From Roseiarcus sp963772555 (GTDB lineage Bacteria; Pseudomonadota; Alphaproteobacteria; Rhizobiales; Beijerinckiaceae): a stretch of 64,000 bases of DNA. The notes under the pieces were generated by a model that searched no databases, had not been told where the DNA came from, and saw nothing but the letters and a program-made list of their open reading frames with translations. A program made the translations under genes and the position numbers. Location of the stretch: contig CAVYXQ010000009.1 in the NCBI GenBank assembly GCA_963772555.1, positions 1 to 64,000 on the forward strand, written 5' to 3'. Below are positions 37,824 through 46,274 of this stretch, piece after piece (position 1 is the stretch's first letter; each line of letters starts with the position of its first letter).

Positions 37824-39224
37824 GTGAGCCCCAACCTCGCCGCCCTCCTCTATCTCGTCGCCGGCATCCTGTTCATTCTGGCGCTGCGCGGCCTCTCCTC
37901 GCCCGCCTCCTCGCGGCAGGGCAACCGCTTCGGCATGATCGGCATGGCGATCGCCGTCGTGACGACGCTGGCGCTCAAGCCTCCGTCCGGCGTGGTGTCG
38001 TGGCTCCTCATCATCGTCGCCGTCGCGATCGGCGGCGCGATCGGCGTCTGGCGCGCCCGCACCATCCAGATGACGGCGATGCCGCAGCTCGTGGCGATGT
38101 TCCATTCGCTGGTCGGCCTTGCGGCGGTGCTGGTCGCCGCCGGCGCCCTCTATGCCCCGCAGGCCTTTGGCATCGCCGAGGGCGACGAAATCCACCCGGC
38201 GAGCATCATCGAAATGTCGCTGGGGCTCGCGATCGGCGCGGTGACCTTCACCGGCTCGATCATCGCCTTCCTGAAGCTCGACGGGCGAATGTCGGGCGCG
38301 CCGATCCTGCTGCCGCAGCGCCATGCGATCAACCTTGGCCTCGGCGTCGCCCTGGTCGTCCTGATCGGGTTCTTCTACGCCACGCAGGCCGCGATCTTCT
38401 TCTGGCTGATCGCCCTCGTCGCGCTGGCGCTTGGCGTATTGCTCATCATTCCGATCGGCGGCGCCGACATGCCGGTCGTCATCTCGATGCTGAACTCTTA
38501 TTCCGGATGGGCGGCGGCGGGCATCGGCTTTACCCTCGGCAACCTCGCGCTCATCATCACCGGCGCGCTCGTCGGCTCGTCGGGCGCGATCCTCTCCTAC
38601 ATCATGTGCAAGGGCATGAACCGATCCTTCGTCTCGGTCATCCTCGGCGGCTGGGGCGGCGAGGTCGCCGGGCCCGCGGGGACGAAGGAGTCGCGCCCGG
38701 TCAAGCAGGGCTCGGCGGAAGACGCCGCCTTCATGATGAAGAACGCCTCGAAGGTCATCATCGTGCCCGGCTACGGCATGGCGGTGGCGCAGGCGCAGCA
38801 CTCCTTGCGCGAGATGGCCGATCTGCTCAAGAAAGAGGGCGTCGAGGTCAAGTACGCCATCCATCCGGTCGCCGGCCGCATGCCCGGCCACATGAACGTG
38901 CTGCTCGCCGAGGCGAACGTGCCTTACGACGAGGTGTTCGAGCTCGACGACATCAACAGCGAGTTCGCCCAGACCGACGTCGCCTATGTCATCGGCGCCA
39001 ACGACGTCACCAATCCCGCCGCCAAGACCGACCCCAAGTCGCCGATCTACGGCATGCCGATCCTCGAGGTCGAGAAGGCGAAGACGGTGCTGTTCGTCAA
39101 GCGCGGCATGGGCTCGGGCTATGCCGGCGTCGAGAACGAGCTCTTCTTCCGCGACAACACGCTGATGCTGTTCGGCGACGCCAAGAAGATGACCGACGCC
39201 ATCGTCAAGGCGCTTGCGCACTGA
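37824..39224 (+). CDS. pntB: NAD(P) transhydrogenase subunit beta
   Basis: 466-aa subunit starting at GTG 37824, five bases after pntAB. The first 270 residues form the membrane helices of dII; the C-terminal dIII domain binds NADP(H): 'VIIVPGYGMAVAQAQHSLRE', 'YAIHPVAGRMPGHMNVLLAE' and 'VIGANDVTNPAAKTDP'. The enzyme makes NADPH from NADH using the proton gradient, supplying for example GltBD encoded upstream. Complete. Confidence 0.97.
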   Translation: MSPNLAALLYLVAGILFILALRGLSSPASSRQGNRFGMIGMAIAVVTTLALKPPSGVVSWLLIIVAVAIGGAIGVWRARTIQMTAMPQLVAMFHSLVGLAAVLVAAGALYAPQAFGIAEGDEIHPASIIEMSLGLAIGAVTFTGSIIAFLKLDGRMSGAPILLPQRHAINLGLGVALVVLIGFFYATQAAIFFWLIALVALALGVLLIIPIGGADMPVVISMLNSYSGWAAAGIGFTLGNLALIITGALVGSSGAILSYIMCKGMNRSFVSVILGGWGGEVAGPAGTKESRPVKQGSAEDAAFMMKNASKVIIVPGYGMAVAQAQHSLREMADLLKKEGVEVKYAIHPVAGRMPGHMNVLLAEANVPYDEVFELDDINSEFAQTDVAYVIGANDVTNPAAKTDPKSPIYGMPILEVEKAKTVLFVKRGMGSGYAGVENELFFRDNTLMLFGDAKKMTDAIVKALAH

Positions 39225-39235
39225 GCTTGACGCGA

Positions 39236-39712
39236 ATGGACTGGCCCGGCTCGAGGAAGCGCGCCTTTGCCGCATTCCTTCTCGCCGGCCTCGCCTGCGG
39301 GGCGGCGCTGCCGCAGGGTCTTTCGAGCGAGGCTCCGGCGCTGCACGACAGGTTCCGCTGGCCGATCCGCGGGCCGATCCTGCACAAGTTCAAGAGCGGC
39401 GACAACGACGGCATCGACATCGTCGCCTCGGTCGGCGAGTGGGTGCATGCCGCCGCCGACGGCGTCTGCATCTATGCCGGCGAGGACATGAAGACCTACG
39501 GCAAGCTCGTGGTCATCCGTCACGCCGACGGCTATGTCACGGCCTACGCCGACAACAGCGAGCTCGACGTCAAGGAGGGCGACCCGGTCAAGCGCGGGCA
39601 GATCATCGCCAAGGCCGGCGCGAGCGGCGAGGCCGGCTCGCCGATGCTGCATTTCGAACTGCGCAAGGACGGCAAGCCCGTCGACCCGACGAAGTACCTG
39701 GTTCCGCTTTAG
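39236..39712 (+). CDS. Degenerate LytM/M23-type peptidoglycan protein
   Basis: 158 aa with an N-terminal signal peptide (residues 1-27) and a LytM fold. 'RWPIRGPILHKFK' and 'VVIRHADGYVTAYADNSEL' mark the domain. The zinc ligands are mostly lost: H-x-G-x-D reads N57-D-G-I-D61, and the H-x-H pair reads M137-L-H139. It is therefore probably an inactive LytM factor that activates amidases, like EnvC or NlpD, rather than an endopeptidase. Starts 11 bases after pntB, so it may be cotranscribed with the pnt operon. Confidence 0.8.
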   Translation: MDWPGSRKRAFAAFLLAGLACGAALPQGLSSEAPALHDRFRWPIRGPILHKFKSGDNDGIDIVASVGEWVHAAADGVCIYAGEDMKTYGKLVVIRHADGYVTAYADNSELDVKEGDPVKRGQIIAKAGASGEAGSPMLHFELRKDGKPVDPTKYLVPL

Positions 39713-39739
39713 GCCATCGGTCGATCGAGGCGGTCCAGC

Positions 39740-40152
39740 CGGGCTGGCTTCCTTGGTTTTTCTTGGAGTTCTCGGATTCCTTGAATTTGCGGCGTCGATT
39801 TGCTTGGATTCGCTATTTGGATTTGCTTGGACTTCCTTGGATTCTCTCGTCCGAAGCGTGGCTTTTCAATCAGTTACGGCCGGCCAGCGACGAAGACTTT
39901 TCCCCGACCGCCCCGACCGAATATTCCACTCTTGTAGACCGATATTGGCATGCCTTGGCGTGGCGCGTTACGCAGGAATGCGCCTTTCGCGACTGCCTCG
40001 TCTTTGGGCGTCTCCGCCTGCATGGGTAGAACTCCCGCCGTCCGCCTTTGGTGGATTGCCGATGGGGGCGGCGTCCCAAGAGCGTATCACGAATTCTGTT
40101 TTTCAGGAAGAGTTTCTTCAGCACGATTTTGCCCGAGACGCGTCGGCCTCGG
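39740..40152. repeat. Non-coding stretch with degenerate TTGGATT repetition
   Basis: Between the LytM gene and the PEP-CTERM gene there is no convincing gene. From about 39750 to 39850 the unit TTGGATT/CTTGGATT recurs with drift (TTGGAGTT, TTGAATTT, TTGGATTC, TTGGATTT, TTGGACTT, TTGGATTC), giving a T-rich purine-poor strip unlike its GC-rich surroundings. The rest (39860-40150) shows nothing I can name. Confidence 0.45.
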
Positions 40153-40623
40153 TCAATCCGGCGGGAACGATCGGGCGCCGGCGCTTCGCCTTCCGGCAGC
40201 GGCGAACCCGAGGGCGGCGAAGCCGAGGAACATCATCGCCCAGATGGAGAGCTCGGGCACGGGCATGGTCGGACCCGAGCTTGATGGCGCGGCCGTCGAA
40301 CGACCGCTGCTCGCTTCGAACGCCTCCCTGGCGCTGTTGAGGACGAACGCGGCGTCGCCCATCCATCCTGGCCAGCCGGGCGCGCCGTCAAGTGTGATGA
40401 CGGACTCGCCCCACTCCGCGGGGGAGCCGGACCCGTCAGCGCCGACCATGCTCGCCTCACCGGCGTTGTCGATGGCGTCGGCATAGCCCGGGCCGAGGTC
40501 GATGACGGCCTCGCCGCTCCACTCCGCGACCTGCGTCTGCGCCGGCGCCGCGCCGGCGACGACCATCGCCAACAAGCAAACGGCGGCGCAGACCGAAAAT
40601 TTCGGCGGCTCCCACGGCAGCAT
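40153..40623 (-). CDS. Exported protein with PEP-CTERM-like sorting signal
   Basis: 156 aa. An N-terminal signal peptide (about residues 1-29, ending 'APAQ') and a C-terminal tripartite tail: the PEP-like motif 'PVPELSIWAMM' (121-131), hydrophobic 'FLGFAALGFAAAG' and basic 'RR' (145-146). This matches the 'VPEPSTWAMMLLGF' class of PEP-CTERM signals cut by exosortase, with Glu-Leu in place of Glu-Pro. The middle is low complexity and acidic. No exosortase is in the window. Probably a surface or exopolysaccharide-associated protein. Confidence 0.72.
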   Translation of the reverse strand: MLPWEPPKFSVCAAVCLLAMVVAGAAPAQTQVAEWSGEAVIDLGPGYADAIDNAGEASMVGADGSGSPAEWGESVITLDGAPGWPGWMGDAAFVLNSAREAFEASSGRSTAAPSSSGPTMPVPELSIWAMMFLGFAALGFAAAGRRSAGARSFPPD

Positions 40624-40837
40624 CGGACGGCTCGAGACAGGCGGAGACAGCCGCCGTGGTTACTGTCGTTGCCTGTTGTGGGGCTGACGGGCGGGGCAAG
40701 CCCGCCGCGATTGCCCGGGCTGCCTGAGCGGTCTTGTCCCTGCTTATAAGAACATGCGCAAAATACCGTCTGATCGCTTGCCCGCGCGTGCGCTAGAGTG
40801 CAGGCGGTCGATGGCGGCCCCGAACAGGAGGAACGCG

Positions 40838-41233
40838 ATGGAGATCAAGCGAAGCGGCTCTCAGCCTTCCGGCAGGGGGCCGGCGGAATGGTTCACCGGC
40901 GCGGTCCGCATCGATCCGCTGTTCAGCCCGCCCGAGCCTGCGCGTGTCGCCGGCGCCCTCGTGACGTTCGAGCCCGGAGCGCGGACGGCATGGCACACCC
41001 ATCCGCTCGGCCAGACCCTGGTCGTCACCGCCGGCTGCGGGCGGGCGCAGCGCGAGGGCGGGCCGATCGAGGAGATCCGGCCGGGCGACGTCGTCTGGTT
41101 TTCGCCGGGCGAGAAGCACTGGCACGGCGCCGCGCCGACGACGGCGATGTCGCATATCGCCATCCAGGAGAAGCTCGACGGCAAGGCCGTCGACTGGATG
41201 GAGAAGGTCAGCGACCAACAATACCAGGCCTGA
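40838..41233 (+). CDS. Cupin-domain protein
   Basis: 131 aa from ATG 40838, with AGGAGG six bases upstream. A single cupin barrel: motif 1 'ARTAWHTHPLGQTLVVTAG' with the metal-binding histidines, and motif 2 'IRPGDVVWFSPGEKHWHGAA'. The 'WHTHPLGQ' form belongs to small cupins often fused to or paired with carboxymuconolactone decarboxylases. Metal and substrate unknown; a detoxifying or isomerase role is possible. Monocistronic. Confidence 0.82.
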   Translation: MEIKRSGSQPSGRGPAEWFTGAVRIDPLFSPPEPARVAGALVTFEPGARTAWHTHPLGQTLVVTAGCGRAQREGGPIEEIRPGDVVWFSPGEKHWHGAAPTTAMSHIAIQEKLDGKAVDWMEKVSDQQYQA

Positions 41234-41290
41234 TTTTCCGATCAGGACCTCAAGCATACGAGCGTAAAGACCCGCCGCCCCGACAGGCCC

Positions 41291-41926
41291 TCACACCTTC
41301 GGGACCGCCATCCCGCGCTTGACCGCTTCGCGCCCGCCGACCGCGTCGAGCCAGCGGCGGACCGCCGGTTTGGCGTCGATGATCGGTCCGAGCACGGGGC
41401 CGAGGAACGTGTTCGCCGCCACCATCCAGGGATAGGCGGCGATATCGGCGATCGAGTAATGGTCGCCGGCGAGATAGGGGCATTCCTCGAGCCGCCTGTC
41501 GATGACGCCGATCAGCCGCTCGTTCTCGTCGGTGAAGCGCTTGATCGCCAGGGGAGACTTTTCCTCCGAGCGGATGGCGAAGAAGCCGAGCTGGCCGAGG
41601 AACGGCCCGATGCCGCCGATCTGCCAGTTGAGCCACTCGAGCGTCCTGTAGCGTTCGGCCCCGTCACTGGCGAGCAGGCGGCCCGTCTTCTCGGCGAGAT
41701 AGATGAGGATCGCCCCGCTCTCGAAGATCGACAAGGGGCCGCCGGGGCCTTCGGTGTCGACAATGGCGGGAATCTTGTTGTTGGGCGAAATCTTGAGAAA
41801 CGCCGGATCGTGCTGCTCGCTCTTGCCGAGATTGACCGGATGGACGTTGTACGGCAGGCCCACTTCCTCGAGCATGATCGGAATCTTGCGTCCGTTCGGC
41901 GTCGTCCAGGTGTAGAGTTCGATCAT
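41291..41926 (-). CDS. Glutathione S-transferase family protein (YfcG-like)
   Basis: 211 aa. N-terminal thioredoxin-like domain 'MIELYTWTTPNGRKIPIMLE' with the Nu-class 'TTPNGRK' motif of YfcG, glutathione-binding 'NNKIPAIVD' and 'SIFESGAILIYLA', and the C-terminal helical domain with 'YSIADIAAYPWM'. YfcG-type enzymes act as disulfide-bond reductases using two glutathiones. Complete. Convergent with the cupin gene. Confidence 0.9.
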   Translation of the reverse strand: MIELYTWTTPNGRKIPIMLEEVGLPYNVHPVNLGKSEQHDPAFLKISPNNKIPAIVDTEGPGGPLSIFESGAILIYLAEKTGRLLASDGAERYRTLEWLNWQIGGIGPFLGQLGFFAIRSEEKSPLAIKRFTDENERLIGVIDRRLEECPYLAGDHYSIADIAAYPWMVAANTFLGPVLGPIIDAKPAVRRWLDAVGGREAVKRGMAVPKV

Positions 41927-42339
41927 CCGGCTCGCTCCAATTCTTCCATGGCCGCTGCGGGCGTTGCGCTCATGGACATAAGCCGCCCGGCGAAAATCGC
42001 TAGCCGCGGGTGCGTGTCTCGGTTTGAATTTCGGACATGGTGATAGCGCCCGTTGGCCGAGCGGCAGGACCGGGCGGGAAGCGGGCCTCTCCGGGCAGCC
42101 CTCTTAGGCCGGGCGTCCGGCCTGAGCGGGCTTTGTCGAACGCCCCGGAAGAACGTTGCGAGGGCCATACCGCAGCTCCTTCTGCGCCCATTTATTGCGT
42201 CACCGCGGGCAGTGCAGATTCGAATGGGTTTAAACCGGCCTTGTGTCATCCCGTTCGGGGCAACCTTGAAACACCATTTGGTACATTCTAAAACCGGAGT
42301 GAAAGCGCTTTCCCCGAGCCGACACAGAGTGGACACCCG
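41927..42339. other. Intergenic region at the edge of the AT-rich block
   Basis: About 410 bases with no recognisable gene. The left half is GC-rich like its surroundings; from about 42200 the composition drops, marking the boundary of the 42.3-46.0 kb block. No tRNA, integrase or direct-repeat attachment site was seen here. A promoter for the cassette should lie at 42200-42330 but boxes are not obvious. Confidence 0.4.
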
Positions 42340-43032
42340 ATGCTGATTGAGGCCGAGACCGGAGGATGTTCGATTGTTCTGTTGGGCGGCTTCAATCCGG
42401 CCATTTTCAACCCGGATTGGTTTGTACGTTATGAAATTGCAACAGAAGCGGAGCGAAACGATTCCACAATCAATATCATTCATCCCGAAATCAGCAACTT
42501 TCGTCTCGGAAATAAGTTGATTCAGGCCGATCTCACCCGGTTTTCAGTTGATACCGCTGAAGGTCCGTGGGTATCAATTATGGATTTTGTTACAAAAACC
42601 TTCGGTCGATATTTAGTGCACACTCCGGTGAACAGAGTGGGGATTAACCGGCACGTGCATTTTGGGGTAGGGAGCGAAAAAAAGCGGAATGAAGTCGGGC
42701 GCTTACTGGCGCCAACAATTCCATGGGGTGAGTGGGGAAAGCGTATTGACGCCGCGCCGCAGAATCGCCGAGGCGGTTTCACGAATTTGACAATGCAAGA
42801 AAATCGTGACGGTGGAAGAGGAGCGGTTCAAGCAACAGTGCAGCCGTCTCTAGTTATCAAAGGAAACTCAGGGATATTTATCAACGTGAATGATGATTAC
42901 GTTTTGCAAGGAGACGACGCTAAAAACGCAATGGCTGCTATGAATCTTGTCAAAGATGTTTTTGACAAATCCATTGCAGACTCTGAGTGGATTATCGATC
43001 AGGTGATGCATTTAGCCAAGGAAGGCGAATAA
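42340..43032 (+). CDS. Hypothetical protein A of the accessory cassette
   Basis: 230 aa, not recognised with confidence. 'GGFNPAIFNPDWFVRYEI', a long alternating beta-type middle ('GINRHVHFGVGS') and a helical C-terminus ('VKDVFDKSIADSEWIIDQVM') loosely recall the sporadic TIGR04255 family, but this is a shape impression only. No signal peptide or membrane segment. The ATG at 42340 has no clear ribosome site; a TTG at 42382, downstream of GGAGGA, is an alternative. Base composition is AT-richer than the chromosome. It is separated from the next gene by one base, so the genes are co-translated. Confidence 0.7.
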   Translation: MLIEAETGGCSIVLLGGFNPAIFNPDWFVRYEIATEAERNDSTINIIHPEISNFRLGNKLIQADLTRFSVDTAEGPWVSIMDFVTKTFGRYLVHTPVNRVGINRHVHFGVGSEKKRNEVGRLLAPTIPWGEWGKRIDAAPQNRRGGFTNLTMQENRDGGRGAVQATVQPSLVIKGNSGIFINVNDDYVLQGDDAKNAMAAMNLVKDVFDKSIADSEWIIDQVMHLAKEGE

Positions 43033-43033
43033 G

Positions 43034-43606
43034 GTGAGTCCTTCTCCGAACGTATCACAGGACCCTCGGTCGAGTCAGGCGATCTATGAAGCGGCTATCA
43101 AGTCCGCGAGCCGGATGGTCAAGTGGAAAGAAGCGATTGAGCATGTAAAACAAAACGCAGTCGTTTCGATTGATGCTCCTGCAGATCGGACAACCAGTTT
43201 TAAAAGACAAGAATTACCACGAATACAGCCAAGGCCGAAGCCTTCGAATGATCAGCTTGAATTTACGAAACTAATTTCCTTTGAACCGTTACAGGAGTGG
43301 GAGGGTATAGTACGTCAGGTAAATAAAGAAGTGTTCACGGCTACGTTACTTGATGTAACGGCTCGTCTTAGACACGAAGGAGAAATTGCCGATTTTCCAG
43401 TGGCTGACGTGTCCGAGGATGATAGACCATTTTTGAAACCAGGGGGTGTCTTCAGATGGTTAATAGGCTACGAGAGGCACCCTTCGGGAGTGAAAAGGCG
43501 GGTATCGAGTATAGTATTTCGTCGATTGGCAGAGTGGACGAATCGCGACCTGGTTCGGGCTGAAAAGGACGCTGAGGAACTGTTGGGGACAATTAATTGG
43601 GAATAA
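43034..43606 (+). CDS. Hypothetical protein B of the accessory cassette
   Basis: 190 aa from GTG 43034, one base after gene A. Not recognised. The N-terminal half is basic and disordered-looking; from about residue 75 there is a compact domain ('SFEPLQEWEGIVRQVNKEVF', 'ATLLDVTARLRHEGEIADFP') that could be a small beta-barrel, and a C-terminal 'VFRRLAEWTNRDLVRAEKDA' helix. Soluble. Its stop lies inside the next gene (10-base overlap), so A, B and the metallo-beta-lactamase protein look like one functional unit. AT-rich codon use (many AAA, GAA, TTA) contrasts with flanking core genes. Confidence 0.7.
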   Translation: MSPSPNVSQDPRSSQAIYEAAIKSASRMVKWKEAIEHVKQNAVVSIDAPADRTTSFKRQELPRIQPRPKPSNDQLEFTKLISFEPLQEWEGIVRQVNKEVFTATLLDVTARLRHEGEIADFPVADVSEDDRPFLKPGGVFRWLIGYERHPSGVKRRVSSIVFRRLAEWTNRDLVRAEKDAEELLGTINWE

Positions 43607-44724
43607 TTTCTACGCCGCCTGAACCGAACGAAATTGAAGTTAGCATTTTTGGCCCTGGCTATGGAGAATGCTGTCTGATTCACTTCGGGGGCGGGTGGAT
43701 CGTTATTGACTCGTGCATTGACGTCGAGAGCGGCCGTCCGGCCGTCTTGAGGTATCTTGAGGCGATCGGCGTGAACCCTGCACAGGCGGTGAAGCTAATT
43801 GTAGCGTCCCACTGGCATGATGACCATATAAGAGGCTTGTCTGCTGTTGTGAAAGCTTGTGGACAAGCGAGATTTTGTGCGTCGTCGGCTTTAAACAGAA
43901 GGGAGTTCCTATCTGTATTATTGGCGTACAACCAAAATAAGGGTATTCAGGCAGGTTCCGGCACCAGCGAGATAATTGCAACTCTGAGAGTCCTTCAGGG
44001 ACGCGAACCGGCTTCACACCCGCTTAGAGCATTGGCGAGCACCCGACTCCTTCAGCAAGACGGAGCAGCCACGGGACATGGGCGGGCTGTCGAGGTATGG
44101 TCGCTTTCTCCGTCGAGCGCGCAATTTGACGAGTTCCTCAGAGAAATAGGCACCTTAGTCCCGGCGGTTGGAACTCCAAAGGCGCGAGCCACCCCAACTT
44201 CTCCGAACCATTTGGCTATCGTCATTTGGGTTTCCATAGGGCCAGATGCGTTACTTTTTGGGGCCGATCTCGAGGAGACGGGGAACCCGAATTTCGGTTG
44301 GTCAGCAATTGTGGCGAGCCAGACCAAGCCCGCGGGAAACGCGCTCTTCTTCAAGATCCCGCACCACGGGTCACAAACGGGTCATCACCTTCCCACTTGG
44401 CAGTCGATGGTTAGGGAAGACGCTCCCTGCGTACTCACGCCTTGGAAGTTTGGCCGCACCCTACCAACGCGCGCAGACGTGCAGCGCATCCTCCAACATA
44501 CCCAACGTGGTTATTCGACCGCCGATCTTCGTTCGGAGCCCAAAGCGAAAAGGCCGTACCCGGTTGAGAAACAAATAAAAGAAACAACGAGACTCAAGCA
44601 GATTGCAACGGCGTTTGGACACATCCAATTCCGACGCCGTTTGACCGATGGACAGCCTGATGAGTCAATTCAACTCTCGAATAACGCTTGCAAATTAGAG
44701 CAACTTTTGGCAGTGCTCAAGTGA
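43597..44724 (+). CDS. Metallo-beta-lactamase-fold hydrolase (ComEC-C-terminal-like)
   Basis: 375 aa from TTG 43597, overlapping gene B by 10 bases. The N-terminus 'EVSIFGPGYGECCLIHFGGG' then 'IVIDSC' is the typical strand pair of ComEC/Rec2-like MBL proteins. Metal ligands are intact: 'SHWHDDH' at 71-77 (H72, H74, D76, H77), 'LLFGADLE' and 'KIPHHGSQTGHH'. Members act on phosphoesters, including nucleic acids and cyclic nucleotides. The C-terminal 90 residues are basic. In this setting a nuclease or nucleotide hydrolase effector is possible, but unproven. Confidence 0.82.
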   Translation: MGIISTPPEPNEIEVSIFGPGYGECCLIHFGGGWIVIDSCIDVESGRPAVLRYLEAIGVNPAQAVKLIVASHWHDDHIRGLSAVVKACGQARFCASSALNRREFLSVLLAYNQNKGIQAGSGTSEIIATLRVLQGREPASHPLRALASTRLLQQDGAATGHGRAVEVWSLSPSSAQFDEFLREIGTLVPAVGTPKARATPTSPNHLAIVIWVSIGPDALLFGADLEETGNPNFGWSAIVASQTKPAGNALFFKIPHHGSQTGHHLPTWQSMVREDAPCVLTPWKFGRTLPTRADVQRILQHTQRGYSTADLRSEPKAKRPYPVEKQIKETTRLKQIATAFGHIQFRRRLTDGQPDESIQLSNNACKLEQLLAVLK

Positions 44725-44862
44725 ATATGTTTGCCTAAACGATTGTTGTCGCTTCGTCACACAGGCCTGGCGACACGGTCATTAGCGTGGCATAGCGGAG
44801 TGGCCCGTTGAAGCAAAATGGCCGAAAACACTTCGCGCGAAACGACGAGTAATGGGGAAGCA

Positions 44863-46029
44863 ATGAAAAACGTGGTGGTCTGCTGTGACGGGACTGCCAA
44901 CGAGTTCAGCAAAGATCGAACAAACGTTATCAAACTCTTTTTCACACTGCGGAACGATCCAACAAGACAGGTGGCATACTATCACCCTGGGATCGGCACC
45001 ATGGAGCCTCCTGGTGCCCTCACAGGGCTAGCTAAAAGATTGACCCTCGTCGCCGATCAGGCGTTCGGCTGGGGGTTGGAGCGCGATATCCGCGACGCAT
45101 ACATTTTTATCGCAAACAACTTCGGGGAAGGCGATCGGCTCTTTCTCTTCGGGTTCAGCCGCGGTGCTTACACGGTCCGCGCCGTCGCATCGCTCCTTCG
45201 CATGTACGGGCTCACAGCGAAGGGCAGCGACGCTTTCGTCCCGTACGCAATCCGCATGTTTGCCGGGATCAATCGAAATGGCTCTGTCCGATCTCAGGCC
45301 AAGCCTGGAAAGGTGTCTCCGTTCAAACTCGCCGACGACTTTAAGCAAACCTTTTCCAGGGAGTGTCGGCCGTACTTCGTCGGAGTATGGGACACCGTCA
45401 GTTCGGTCGGGTGGATCGAAAATCCGCTGTGGCTTCCGTATTCGGCGGACAATGGTGACATTTGCATCGGTCGTCACGCGGTCGCAATCGATGAACGCCG
45501 CGCGTTCTTCAGAACAAATCTTTGGAGACCAAACGCATCCTCCGCTCAGAGTGGTCCTCGCGACTTGAAGCAGGTTTGGTTTCCCGGGGCACACGGTGAC
45601 GTCGGAGGTGGGTATCCCGAGGCCGAGAGCGGGTTATCCAAGGTCGCATTGCAGTGGATGCTCTACGAGGCGGAGGCAGCTGGACTGATGATCGATGAGT
45701 ATAGGATGGCAGTTGTCCTAGGTGAAACCGGAGGCGAGCATGTAAAGCCTGATCCACTTGCCACAATGCACCCCTCTTTGACACCCGTGTGGTGGCCAGC
45801 CGAATTCGTCTTCAAGCGCCATTACAATTGGACCAGTCAGCAATGGGAGCGAAGGATGAACCTTGGAAGACGTCGCACGATACTAGAAGGCTCCCTAATT
45901 CACGAAAGCGCCTTCCTTCGGGGGGCCGACTACGTAAAGCGGCTGCCAACGGTCCATCGACGCGTGAGAAGCGTTAGGCTGGGAAGGAAAGAATCAGCGC
46001 AGGATCGGACGGATGGCCGCGTTGCCTGA
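44863..46029 (+). CDS. DUF2235 alpha/beta-hydrolase (lipase-like)
   Basis: 388 aa from ATG 44863, preceded by GGGGAAG; an ATG at 44818 lacks a ribosome site. DUF2235 hallmarks: N-terminal 'VVVCCDGTANEFSKDRTNVI', nucleophile elbow 'FLFGFSRGAYTVRAVASLL' with the catalytic serine, and 'VWFPGAHGDVGGGYPE' with the catalytic Asp/His. Relatives include type VI secretion phospholipases (Tle1 group) and free-standing cytosolic hydrolases. No VgrG, PAAR or immunity gene is adjacent, so a secreted-effector role is not supported. It follows the MBL cassette after about 140 bases and shares its lower GC. Confidence 0.87.
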   Translation: MKNVVVCCDGTANEFSKDRTNVIKLFFTLRNDPTRQVAYYHPGIGTMEPPGALTGLAKRLTLVADQAFGWGLERDIRDAYIFIANNFGEGDRLFLFGFSRGAYTVRAVASLLRMYGLTAKGSDAFVPYAIRMFAGINRNGSVRSQAKPGKVSPFKLADDFKQTFSRECRPYFVGVWDTVSSVGWIENPLWLPYSADNGDICIGRHAVAIDERRAFFRTNLWRPNASSAQSGPRDLKQVWFPGAHGDVGGGYPEAESGLSKVALQWMLYEAEAAGLMIDEYRMAVVLGETGGEHVKPDPLATMHPSLTPVWWPAEFVFKRHYNWTSQQWERRMNLGRRRTILEGSLIHESAFLRGADYVKRLPTVHRRVRSVRLGRKESAQDRTDGRVA

Positions 46030-46274
46030 CCGTTTTGGATGGGTTCTTAGAACCGTCCTTTTTTGCTGATGAGCGTCGCAAATGGCGCAACCCCACCTTA
46101 GCGCCTTCGTCTGCATTCCGGCGCATTCCTTCCGTACCGAGACCGATCGGGAACGGGCAAAGGGTCGAAATCCGAATCTCAAACTGAGACGCTTCCCCAG
46201 CCGGATTATCATTGTTCGCGGGCGCCGCTTCGGCTATCACCGCCGGCTTTGCTTTGTTCAGGCCGGGGTCGATC

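Noticed and set aside
37581..39275. 564-codon antisense frame over pntAB-pntB
   Set aside because: Charged low-complexity translation typical of an antisense shadow; the pnt genes are certain.
42036..42240. tRNA gene or attachment site at the edge of the AT-rich block
   Set aside because: A GATTCGAA string is present, but no acceptor stem, anticodon arm or CCA could be built around it, and no integrase lies nearby.
44863..46029. Type VI secretion effector role for the DUF2235 gene
   Set aside because: No VgrG, Hcp, PAAR, adaptor or immunity-like gene is adjacent; the fold alone does not establish secretion.
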